The translations under genes were made by a program, and so were the position numbers. Shown here in pieces: positions 45,876-53,859 of a DNA stretch of 64,000 bases. The DNA is taken from NCBI RefSeq assembly GCF_022760755.1, contig NZ_JAIVFP010000002.1:1-64000 (forward strand), read 5' to 3'. Position 1 is the first letter of the stretch, and each line of letters starts with the position of its first letter. The stretch is from Candidatus Rhodoblastus alkanivorans. GTDB lineage: Bacteria; Pseudomonadota; Alphaproteobacteria; Rhizobiales; Beijerinckiaceae. The notes beneath the pieces are model-generated. The model was given only the letters and a program-made list of their open reading frames with translations, had not been told where the DNA came from and made no database searches.

Positions 45876-46201
45876 ATGAAACCGATCCTCGCCTTCGTGG
45901 TGGTCGAACTCGCCGCCGGAGCCGCCATGGGCGGCGAGCCGGCGAAGCCCGCATTAAACCCCACGGTGACGCGGGCGAAGATCGCAGAGACGATCTGCGC
46001 GACCGGATGGACGCGGACGGTGCGTCCTTACGTCTCCGACATGAAGCGGATCAAGGCCGAGATGCTGGCCGCCATCGGCGAGCCCATCGAGCGGCGAAAC
46101 CGCTACGAACTCGACCACATCGTCCCGCTCGCCCTCGGCGGCGCCCTGATCGATCGTCGAAATCTTGCCCTCCAGCCCATCGACGAGGCGCGTGAGAAGG
46201 A
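45876..46201 (+). pseudogene. HNH endonuclease gene, 5' part (split by IS66)
   Basis: MKPILAFVVVELAAGAAMG is a signal peptide, followed by a domain with CATGWTRTVRPYVSDMKRIK and the HNH-like ELDHIVPLALGGALIDRRNLALQP. The IS66 insertion cuts it at EAREK. Joining 45876-46201 to 49005-49122 restores an uninterrupted 147-residue secreted or periplasmic HNH nuclease ending in GELCEEK. The HNH core is complete in this part but now reads into the insertion sequence, giving a chimeric tail. Confidence 0.88.
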
Positions 46202-46296
46202 GTATCCCTTCGGTGGCGGCCGCCTTCCGTTGAGATCGGATTTGGCGGAGAGATCGCTCTTACGAGCGCTGATACGAGCGCGCCTAAGAGTTGCTC

Positions 46297-46647
46297 ATGG
46301 CCCATTCTATTTTGCTGACAGGTCCAGATCGTCGCCGCTCCTGGTCCGATGACGAGCGGCGCGAGATTTTGGCGGAAGCCTTCGCTCCGGGCGCGATCGT
46401 GGCCGCGGTGGCGCGGCGTCGCGAGGTTTCGACCGGCCTCATTTACACGTGGCGTCGGAACGCCATGCGCGAGAGCGGCGCGCCGTTTTTACGCGCGCTT
46501 GTCACCCATGATCCGCCGCCGGCGGACAAACCGACACCTCAATTGGCGCCTGCAATCGTCGTGGATCTGCCCGGGGGCGCGCGGGTCAGCATCAGCGCGT
46601 CGGCGTGCGCCGATTTGATTGCCGCGACATTGCGGGGCCTGCGATGA
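46297..46647 (+). CDS. tnpA: IS66 accessory protein TnpA (HTH), copy 2
   Basis: 116 residues with the transposase HTH segment RRRSWSDDERREILAEAFAPG...EVSTGLIYTWRRNAMRES. It is clearly diverged from the copy 1 TnpA, unlike TnpB and TnpC, which are close. It overlaps tnpB by four bases. Confidence 0.92.
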   Translation: MAHSILLTGPDRRRSWSDDERREILAEAFAPGAIVAAVARRREVSTGLIYTWRRNAMRESGAPFLRALVTHDPPPADKPTPQLAPAIVVDLPGGARVSISASACADLIAATLRGLR

Positions 46648-46991
46648 TTCCGATCCCAAGCGGCGTCCGGGTCTGGATCGCGACAGGCCACACCGACATG
46701 AGGCGCGGCATGCAAGGCCTCGCGCTTCAGGTTCAGGAGGGGCTTCAACGTGATCCGCACGCTGGCGATCTGTACATTTTCCGGGGGCGCCGCGGCGATC
46801 TGGCGAAGATTCTCTGGCATGACGGCGTCGGGCTGTCTCTTTACGCCAAAAGATTGGACCGGGGAAAGTTCATCTGGCCGTCGGCATCCGATGGCGCTCT
46901 GTCGATCTCGGCGGCGCAGATGGCCTACATGCTTGAAGGAATTGATTGGCGTAATCCACAATTGACCTGGCGGCCAAAGAGCGCTGGGTGA
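46644..46991 (+). CDS. tnpB: IS66 accessory protein TnpB, copy 2
   Basis: 115 residues, nearly the same as copy 1 TnpB ([39 protein letters not shown]). It is coupled to tnpA by ATGA. Confidence 0.95.
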   Translation: MIPIPSGVRVWIATGHTDMRRGMQGLALQVQEGLQRDPHAGDLYIFRGRRGDLAKILWHDGVGLSLYAKRLDRGKFIWPSASDGALSISAAQMAYMLEGIDWRNPQLTWRPKSAG

Positions 46992-47064
46992 GCGTGAAAA
47001 AAACTCGGAGTCGGCCGCATTTTGGGGCGCCACGAATCGCAAAATATATGATTCACTGCGTCGC

Positions 47065-48717
47065 ATGGCCCCCGCTCGTGACGCCCTTCCTGACGATATC
47101 GCCGCCCTGAAAGCGGCGTTGATTGTCGAGCGTGCGAACGCCGTTGAAGTCGCTGCGGAATTGGCCGTCGCCAGGGCCAAGGCGTCCGAAGATCTGGCGC
47201 TGATCGCGCAGCAGAAGCTGCGGATCGCCAAGCTGGAGCGCCAGATTTACGGACAAAAGTCGGAGCGCTCGGAGCGTCTGGTCGACCAGTTGGCGCTGGC
47301 GTTCGAAGAGGCGGAGGCCGGCGCCACGGAAGACGAACTGGCGGCGGAAAAGGCCGTCGCCCTGGCGACCAACGTGCGCGGATTTACGCGCAAACGTCCC
47401 GAGCGCAATACGTTCCCTGACCATCTTCCGCGCGAACGGGTGGTGATCGCGCCGCCGACGGCGTGCGAGTGCTGCGGTGGCAAAAGGCTGCGCAAGCTCG
47501 GTGAGGACGTGACGCGGACGCTGGAGTCGCAGCCCCGTCAGTGGAAGGTGGTCGAGACGGTGCGCGAGAAATTCACGTGCCGCGATTGCGAGAAGATCTC
47601 CCAGGCGCCCGCGCCCTTCCACGTCATTGCACGGGGATGGGCGGGGCCGAGCCTCCTGGCGATGATCGTGTTCGAGAAGTTCGGCCAGCACCAGCCTTTG
47701 AACCGTCAGGCCGAACGCTACGCCCTGGAAGGCGTGCCAATCGCGATGTCGACCATGGCGGACGCGGTGGGATCGGTTTGCGCGGCGCTCGCGCCGGTCC
47801 TGCGCCTGGTCGAGGCGCATGTGATGGCGGCCGAGCGGTTGCATGGCGACGACACCACCGTGCCCGTTCTGGCCGAGGGCAAGACCGACACCGGGCGATG
47901 TTGGGTCTACGTGCGCGACGACAAGCCCTTCGGCGGCGCCGGGCCGCCGGCGGCGATGTTCTATTATTCGCGCAATCGCCGGGGCGAGCATCCGCAGTCG
48001 CATCTGGCCGGATATTCCGGAATTTTCCAAGCGGACGCCTTTGAAGGCTACGGCAAGCTTTATCAGGCCGACCGAAAGCCCGGTCCGATCAAGGAGGCGG
48101 CGTGTTGGGTGCATGCGCGACGGCCGTTCTTCGCCATGGCCGACATCGAGGAGAACGCGCGGCGCAAGGCCGCCGGCAAGAAGGAGATTCCGCTGTCGCC
48201 CATTGCGATCGAGGTTGTGCGCCGCATCGACGCGCTGTTCGAGATCGAGCGGATCATCAACGGCAAAAGCGCCGCGGAGCGCCTGGCGGTTCGACAAAAG
48301 CTCAGCCGGCCACTGGTCGAGGATCTCCAGGTCTATATGCGCGAGCAAGCCGCCCGACTGTCGCGGGGGCATGATCTGGTCAAGGCGATCAACTACATTC
48401 TCAAGCGTTGGGCCGCCTTCACACTTTTTCTGGATGATGGCCGTGTTTGCCTTTCCAACAACGCCGCCGAGCGTGGCCTGCGCGGCATCGCCCTTGGAAG
48501 AAAATCGTGGCTGTTCTGCGGTTCGGATCGTGGGGGCGAGCGCGCAGCGGCGATGTACAGCCTTATTATCACCTGCAAGATGAACGGCGTCGACCCGCAG
48601 GCCTGGTTGGCCGATGTCCTCTCCCGCATCGCCGGCCACCCCGCGCACCGGCTCGATGAGCTGGCGCCTTGGAACTGGAAGCCGCAGGCGCCGGCCAACT
48701 CCGCTCAGGCCGCCTGA
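47065..48717 (+). CDS. tnpC: IS66 transposase TnpC, copy 2
   Basis: 550 residues. Same domain order as copy 1: coiled coil with [19 protein letters not shown], zinc-binding CECCGG and CRDCEK, and catalytic [21 protein letters not shown] and [10 protein letters not shown]. Only a few residues differ in the catalytic half. An unbroken antisense frame over most of the gene is a GC-rich codon artefact. Confidence 0.95.
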   Translation: MAPARDALPDDIAALKAALIVERANAVEVAAELAVARAKASEDLALIAQQKLRIAKLERQIYGQKSERSERLVDQLALAFEEAEAGATEDELAAEKAVALATNVRGFTRKRPERNTFPDHLPRERVVIAPPTACECCGGKRLRKLGEDVTRTLESQPRQWKVVETVREKFTCRDCEKISQAPAPFHVIARGWAGPSLLAMIVFEKFGQHQPLNRQAERYALEGVPIAMSTMADAVGSVCAALAPVLRLVEAHVMAAERLHGDDTTVPVLAEGKTDTGRCWVYVRDDKPFGGAGPPAAMFYYSRNRRGEHPQSHLAGYSGIFQADAFEGYGKLYQADRKPGPIKEAACWVHARRPFFAMADIEENARRKAAGKKEIPLSPIAIEVVRRIDALFEIERIINGKSAAERLAVRQKLSRPLVEDLQVYMREQAARLSRGHDLVKAINYILKRWAAFTLFLDDGRVCLSNNAAERGLRGIALGRKSWLFCGSDRGGERAAAMYSLIITCKMNGVDPQAWLADVLSRIAGHPAHRLDELAPWNWKPQAPANSAQAA

Positions 48718-48719
48718 CC

Positions 48720-48962
48720 GTGCACATCAACAAAGTCCATCACGTCAAGACGATCAGCCGCGTCGCCAGGGAGCTTGGCGAAGATGAGGACTGGCTGTTC
48801 GAAATCGCCATCGGCATGGAGGTCGAGGACGGCGTGATCTGGGTCTATGACACGTCCGAAGATGGCGAGATGGCCTTCACCGACTTCGGCATCGAGAACC
48901 TGATCGACCTCATCAAAATCCACAAAGACGATCCGACGATCATGGCGAGGCGATCAACCTGA
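48720..48962 (+). CDS. Passenger protein of IS66 copy 2
   Basis: 80 residues from GTG, two bases after the tnpC stop: HINKVHHVKTISRVARELGEDEDWLFEIAIGMEVEDGVIWVYD, acidic, ending near the right inverted repeat. Copy 1 lacks it. Not recognised. The RVARELGEDEDWLFEIA segment looks HTH-like, so a regulator of transposition is possible. Confidence 0.65.
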   Translation: MHINKVHHVKTISRVARELGEDEDWLFEIAIGMEVEDGVIWVYDTSEDGEMAFTDFGIENLIDLIKIHKDDPTIMARRST

Positions 48963-48996
48963 AGCTAGCCGCCTGCGTGCTACGCCGGATGGATAC

Positions 48997-49122
48997 GAGA
49001 AGGATGCCGTCGAGGTGTGCCTGTCGTCGCTCGTCTGCCAAGGAAAGATCGCGCTGGACGACGCACAATCCGCGATATTCGAGGACTGGCGAAAAGCCGG
49101 GGAGCTTTGCGAGGAAAAGTAG
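48997..49122 (+). pseudogene. HNH endonuclease gene, 3' part (split by IS66)
   Basis: After the 8-bp duplication the frame continues as DAVEVCLSSLVCQGKIALDD and ends GELCEEK before TAG at 49120. This is the missing tail of the gene at 45876-46201. Confidence 0.88.
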
Positions 49123-49558
49123 TGACCGCGCGGCGACTCTAATCGCTGGCTTGTCCGATCCCCGGCGTCTTCAACTGCGTCAAACCGTCGCTGCCCACGA
49201 CAAGATGCTCGACGGCATGATCGACGAGTTCTTCTCGGCAGCGTCGACCTGCCTGACGCCATTGGTGCATTCGTCCCAACGGACGCTGGACATTATCGTG
49301 TTGCAGGACCGCTGGATCGAGAAATCGGTGCGCCACACCCGCGACAGCCTCAGACTGATCACATGCGCACCAGCGGTTCCATGATCGAAAACAACCGCAC
49401 CCGATCCGGCTGGGATATCCGGTGCAGTGACCTGCCAAGGCCAATTTGATTCCGTACCATCGGCACAAATCGGATTGTGCAAAAATCACCACTGTCGCAA
49501 AGCAGGAGTACCGTTGATTTTGCAAGGCTTTTTTGTTGAATAAGTTAGGTGCGGATTG
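49123..49558. other. Intergenic region, no supported gene
   Basis: A 70-residue frame (DPRRLQLRQTVAAHDKMLDG up to 49384) shows protein-like composition but has no start signal and may be a relic. The last 150 bases are AT-richer. Confidence 0.35.
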
Positions 49559-50089
49559 CTAGCGCGCTGGGTGCGCTTTCGACCACTGCCAGAGTGCGCG
49601 ATCTAGATCGCGCAAAGCGACGTTGTGCGTTTTTGCGAGCTGACGGCAGCGGGTGAGATAAGCGAGATAGAAATTGACGGAGCGGTCTTTGCTCTCGCTT
49701 CCGAGCGCTTCGAGCGCCCGGAAATCGATCACCGTATAACGTTCCGGATCAATCGCGGTGAGGATAGCGGATGCGACGGGCGCAAGGACCCCTTGTAGTC
49801 CAAGCAAAACGGCGATGGCCGCGCGCTCGGTCTTGGCGCTTATCGCGAGACTCAAGGCGTCGGCGATCTCTTCGTCGCTGTTGCGGCGCAGACGGGATTT
49901 GCCACGTCCTCCCGTTTTCCAGTCGAAGATCGTCTCGATGTTTGAGCGCGTGTAATCCCCGGAGCGTATCCGGCGTCCGGCCGCGAGCGCATCATCGTCC
50001 GATTCATACGCATAGTCCTTTGCGAGCCTATGGATGTCGGCCGGGTCGAACTGCAAATTGAATTCGCAGGGGTTGGACTTGGGGGTCAC
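49559..50089 (-). CDS. Hypothetical protein, possibly helix-hairpin-helix/glycosylase-like
   Basis: 176 residues from GTG at 50089, with GAGG ten bases upstream. The all-helical body contains IETIFDWKTGGRGKSRLRRN and the segment LQGVLAPVASAILTAIDPERYTVIDFRALEALG, reminiscent of the HhH-GPD DNA-glycosylase core, where a Val-Pro-type turn is followed by a catalytic Asp. No iron-sulphur Cys motif. It is divergent from the beta-flower/DUF2513 pair. The assignment is tentative. Confidence 0.6.
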   Translation of the reverse strand: MTPKSNPCEFNLQFDPADIHRLAKDYAYESDDDALAAGRRIRSGDYTRSNIETIFDWKTGGRGKSRLRRNSDEEIADALSLAISAKTERAAIAVLLGLQGVLAPVASAILTAIDPERYTVIDFRALEALGSESKDRSVNFYLAYLTRCRQLAKTHNVALRDLDRALWQWSKAHPAR

Positions 50090-50203
50090 CTTATACCTCG
50101 TTCCCGGGTATCGAGTCTGACCCGATATCGTAGCGCGGCGCTCGCGCTGTTGCCAAGCTGGCGTTTGTGGATGGTAATAAGCTTTATCATATGGAGGGAG
50201 CTG

Positions 50204-50509
50204 ATGAGTTCTGATCTTTGGACGTGGGGCGGTACTTATTTCGGCCGCCGGGAAGGTGAAGACTTGTGGACTCACTCCGGTCACCATGTCGGCCGCTTTC
50301 ACGGCGACGAAGTGTTTGGTTCGGATGGCCGTTATCTTGGCGAAATTAAGAGCGGCAAGTTGATCACACAATTATCGTCGCAAACGCGTCGGGGCCATAG
50401 TTTTGCGCCTTATGCGTCGCGGGTTGGGCACGTTCCTTATGTTGGTCATATCGGCACGGTCATGTATTCCGGCTACGAGGATTTTCCAGACCCGGAGACA
50501 TTCAAATGA
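50204..50509 (+). CDS. 4-fold beta-flower domain protein
   Basis: 101 residues. LWTWGGTYFGRREGEDLWTHSGHHVGRFHGDEVFGSDGRYLGEI matches the repeating pattern of 4-fold beta-flower domains (aromatic/Gly repeats). GGAGGGAG lies close upstream of the ATG. Its stop overlaps the DUF2513 gene start by four bases. Function unknown. Confidence 0.75.
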   Translation: MSSDLWTWGGTYFGRREGEDLWTHSGHHVGRFHGDEVFGSDGRYLGEIKSGKLITQLSSQTRRGHSFAPYASRVGHVPYVGHIGTVMYSGYEDFPDPETFK

Positions 50510-50904
50510 AACGCGACATGGACCTCGTTCGCGAACTCCTTTTGAAGTTAGAGGCGCTCGACATCCCGCCCGGCGTTGTGAGGCCGTTGTCCCCCTATAA
50601 TCCGGCGATGGCCGTCAACGGTTTCACCGGCGATGAAGTTGGACACCATCTTCGTATGCTTGTCAGCGGAAATCTCGTCGAAACCGCTGGGTCTCAATCG
50701 TTTGGGCCGGACGGAAGCCTTGTCTTCCGTCAGATAAGCTGGGCGGGCCATGACTTTTTGGATTCCGTTCGCGATCCCGAAATTTGGGCAAAGACGAAAA
50801 AGGGCGCGGCGGCGGCAGGAGGATTTACCGTCGATCTCCTCAAAGACCTTGCGAAGGGCCTTGTGAAAAAACAGATCGAGGAATTCACGGGTGTTAAACT
50901 CTAA
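50506..50904 (+). CDS. DUF2513-family protein
   Basis: 132 residues. The MKRDMDLVRELLLKLEAL opening and the ISWAGHDFLDSVRDPEIWAKTKK segment are hallmarks of DUF2513, which looks like a winged-helix protein and is common in prophages and mobile elements. The C-terminal helix (FTVDLLKDLAKGLVKKQIEEFTG) is typical. It is co-translated with the preceding protein. Confidence 0.85.
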   Translation: MKRDMDLVRELLLKLEALDIPPGVVRPLSPYNPAMAVNGFTGDEVGHHLRMLVSGNLVETAGSQSFGPDGSLVFRQISWAGHDFLDSVRDPEIWAKTKKGAAAAGGFTVDLLKDLAKGLVKKQIEEFTGVKL

Positions 50905-51034
50905 TCTCCCATCCGTCCTTGCCGGTCGCGCCCCTGCCCTCGTCTCGGTAAGCGGCGAGCGCGCCTCCTATCGCTTCTTTGAATTCTTTACGGCGCAGAT
51001 CCGAAATCCACACACGCGTCGTGCTTATCGGCAG
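50891..51034 (+). pseudogene. N-terminal fragment of a tyrosine recombinase
   Basis: The frame reads GERASYRFFEFFTAQIRNPH followed by TRRAYRQ, a common start of SAM-like integrase N-terminal domains. The homology ends after RAYRQ, and no catalytic domain follows. It looks like a relic left when the next block arrived. Confidence 0.5.
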
Positions 51035-51158
51035 CGGGAGATTTATCGATCCGATTGCGTAAGCGTCGATGTTCCTGCAGAGTTCAAGTGCGCGAGGCGG
51101 GTTTTCGGGCTTGGCGGTGTTCATGTAATGTTCTAAAACAGCAACTTGGCTTTGAGAA

Positions 51159-53858
51159 GTGAATTCCGTGCTCAGCACCATTGTCGTTCCCAATCGCAAC
51201 TCCTGGCGCCATTGCCGTGCAAAAGCTGCCCTGGAGGGCAAGCACGGGGTAAAGCTGCTGACCATCGATCAGCTTGCCGCGCGTCTCGCCGGCGGCTTCC
51301 TTCAGCCCATCGACAGCGACCACCTGGCTGCGGCGGTCGGGGAGTCGATTGACCTCCCCCTTGGAGAGCTGGACGCAATTAAGACTTTGCCAGGCTTTCA
51401 GCGGGCCGTTGCCAACAGTTTGTCGAAAGCCTGGAGCGCCGGCCTCAGTCTCGAGAACGAAGCGAACGCCGCCTCGGACCAAGCGGCTCGGCTAAGACTG
51501 GAGGCGCTCGCGCTTTTGGAAAGAGAAGTGCTGGCGCTGTTGCCCAGGAACGAGCTGAGGCCCGCCGATCTCGTCGCGCGCGCGCTCGGGCGCACGGGTT
51601 ACGCGCCGGTCCTTTTCGGGTCGATTGAGATTCACGGCCGAACGGAAATGTCGCCGGTCTGGCGCCCCCTTCTGGCTGCGCTCGCCACCGAAGGCGAAGT
51701 GACCTGGGTCGCTGAGGCGCGGCGTGTGCCACCATGGCTGGCGCAATTGGGTGTGAAGACCGTAGAGAGCTCCCCAGAACAGCCTGTGCGCCGTTCCATC
51801 TCCTGCGCAAGTCCACGCCATGAGATCCTGGAGGCCGTTCGCTGGGCGCGTGGTCTCCTCGCCAGTGGGATCGGCGCTCAAGACATCGCCATCGCGACGG
51901 CATCTCCGGCCGGTTGGGATGATCACGTCCTCGCTCTTGCGGCGACCGCCAATATCCCCGTCCACTTCATTCACGGTCGTGCGGCGCTGGATAGTCCTGA
52001 AGGACAACTCGCGGCCGCCCTGGCTGAAGTTCTTCTGCGTGGTTTTTCGCAACCGCGCGTCAAACGCGTTATCGGCCTCCTGCGCGCGCAAACCGCCAAT
52101 TTTTCTAAATTGCCGAGCCAATGGTGGCGCAAACTTCCCGAAGACGCGCCGCTCCTGGACGCCGGGCGCTGGCAGCAGGAAATCGCCGCGCTCAATCCCG
52201 AGGATTTCCCTGACGGCGACGACCCAAGACCGCGCCTTCTCGACATCATCGACGCCATCGGCCTCGGCTTAGCCGAGGCCTCCGAGGTCGGCGAGCGGTT
52301 GCTTCAAGGAAAGGCCCTGGCGATTTGGCGCAAGGCGCTCACCGACGCCCCCGCCGAAGCCTTGGATGTCACCTTGGCGGGACTGCGAGTTGACGACGAC
52401 CTCGAGCCGACCGTCTCCGTGGTCTGGGGGCCTGCGTCCGCCATCGCCGCCGTTCCCAGACCTTACACTTGGCTGGTGGGACTGACCTCTAGGTCCTGGC
52501 CTCGCCGGGCCAGCGAAGATCCGCTGCTGCCCCATCACATCGTTCCCTCTTCCCGGCTTGATCCCCTACCGGTCCATCAGGCCGATACGCGCGACTTCGA
52601 GACGATCGAGGCGATGACCGCCAGCGAACTCGTATTTGCGCGCGCGCGGCGCGATAGCGGCGGACGCGTTAATGGCGTTTCGCCGCTCTATCCGCGCGAC
52701 ATTGTCGAGGTCTATCTCGCGCAAAGCCGCGAACCCGAGCAGGCGGCGAGCGATACCGATCGGCTTTTCGCCCGGCCCGCCGAATTCGCAGCCCTGCCCG
52801 AAGCCCGCCTAGCGCTGTCCTCCTGGATCGACTGGCACACCGAACGCATCACGGCGCACGATGGCAAGGTGCGCGCCAACCACCCGCTCCTCCTGCAGGC
52901 GCTCGATCGGCGTCAATCGGCGTCCTCCCTGGCGAAGCTGCTGCGCGATCCCCTGGGCTACCTCTGGCAGTACGGTTTTGGTTGGTCTTCACCGGACGAA
53001 ATCGACGAGCCGCTCACGCTCGACCCCCTGCAATTTGGCAACCTGCTTCATGAAATTCTCGAAGGCGCGATCCTGATTCTTGAAGGAAAGCCGGGTGGAT
53101 TTGCTGCCGCCGCCCAGGACGAGCAAGCGTTGAAAAACGTCATCGGAGCAGCGACCGCGTCGGTGGCCACGCGATGGGACTCGACAGCGCCCGTGCCGCC
53201 CCCCGTGATTTGGCGACGAAAGTGTCAAGACGCGTCGGAGCTTGCTCTGACCGCGCTTTCCGCCAATGAAGCCCCTTTGGTCGGGCAACGGAGTTTCGCG
53301 GAAATTCCGTTCGGTGGCGATTCCCGCGCGCTCGACATGGGCGACAATGTCCTGGCGACGTTGCCTTGGAATCCGCGAACCCCGGTCGTAATTCCCGGCA
53401 CAGGCATTTCGATCGGCGGCTCGATCGACCGGCTGGACCTCGCGGGCGACAACAGCGCGGCCAGGGTCACCGACTACAAGTCCGGGAAATTCCCTCGCGG
53501 CGTCCCTCAGCTCAAGGGTGGTGCCGAATTGCAGCGATGCCTTTATGCTTATGCGGTTCGATCGTTGATCGTCGGGTCCCCCGAAGTCGATGCGCGGCTG
53601 CTTTATCCGCGAAAAAATGGTGCGCTGCTGAACCTCGCGTCGCCCGACGCGACGCTCACCAAACTCACAGCGTTCTTGGCGGCCGCCTATTCCGCCTTCG
53701 CCGCGGGCAAAGCGCTGCCTGGCCCCGGCGCCGCGGAGGACTTTAACGACTTCGCCTTCGCTCTGCCCGGCGGAGCGAAGGAAAGTTACGTGGATCTCAT
53801 TCGGCCCTTGGTCGCGGCAGAACTTTCCGACCTCGCCCCGTTGTGGGAGGAGCCCTGA
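51159..53858 (+). CDS. AddB-like PD-(D/E)XK nuclease/inactivated helicase protein
   Basis: 899 residues. The first 600 resemble the helicase-like scaffold of AddB, without a usable P-loop. The C-terminal RecB-type nuclease has FGNLLHEILE, GSIDRLDL and D772-Y-K774 (DYKSGK), then LQRCLYAYA for the motif QxxxY-like end. The C-terminal Cys set that holds the iron-sulphur cluster in canonical AddB is absent. It starts with GTG. It ends one base before the helicase gene. It probably forms a two-nuclease complex with it, like AddAB. Confidence 0.75.
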   Translation: MNSVLSTIVVPNRNSWRHCRAKAALEGKHGVKLLTIDQLAARLAGGFLQPIDSDHLAAAVGESIDLPLGELDAIKTLPGFQRAVANSLSKAWSAGLSLENEANAASDQAARLRLEALALLEREVLALLPRNELRPADLVARALGRTGYAPVLFGSIEIHGRTEMSPVWRPLLAALATEGEVTWVAEARRVPPWLAQLGVKTVESSPEQPVRRSISCASPRHEILEAVRWARGLLASGIGAQDIAIATASPAGWDDHVLALAATANIPVHFIHGRAALDSPEGQLAAALAEVLLRGFSQPRVKRVIGLLRAQTANFSKLPSQWWRKLPEDAPLLDAGRWQQEIAALNPEDFPDGDDPRPRLLDIIDAIGLGLAEASEVGERLLQGKALAIWRKALTDAPAEALDVTLAGLRVDDDLEPTVSVVWGPASAIAAVPRPYTWLVGLTSRSWPRRASEDPLLPHHIVPSSRLDPLPVHQADTRDFETIEAMTASELVFARARRDSGGRVNGVSPLYPRDIVEVYLAQSREPEQAASDTDRLFARPAEFAALPEARLALSSWIDWHTERITAHDGKVRANHPLLLQALDRRQSASSLAKLLRDPLGYLWQYGFGWSSPDEIDEPLTLDPLQFGNLLHEILEGAILILEGKPGGFAAAAQDEQALKNVIGAATASVATRWDSTAPVPPPVIWRRKCQDASELALTALSANEAPLVGQRSFAEIPFGGDSRALDMGDNVLATLPWNPRTPVVIPGTGISIGGSIDRLDLAGDNSAARVTDYKSGKFPRGVPQLKGGAELQRCLYAYAVRSLIVGSPEVDARLLYPRKNGALLNLASPDATLTKLTAFLAAAYSAFAAGKALPGPGAAEDFNDFAFALPGGAKESYVDLIRPLVAAELSDLAPLWEEP

Positions 53859-53859
53859 A

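Larger units (their letters stand above)
46202..48996 (+). mobile_element. Complete IS66-family insertion sequence (copy 2)
   Basis: A 2,795-bp element with ends GTATCCCTTCGGTGG at 46202 and the inverse-type GGATGGATAC ending at 48996. It is flanked by a perfect 8-bp duplication, GAGAAGGA (46194-46201 and 48997-49004). It holds tnpA, tnpB, tnpC and one extra gene. It is related to copy 1, but differs in its ends and carries a passenger. Confidence 0.96.

Noticed and set aside
47053-48648. A 531-residue minus-strand frame opposite IS66 tnpC
   Set aside because: It mirrors tnpC completely, has no ribosome-binding site and repeats as a similar shadow opposite copy 1 (9589-10584).
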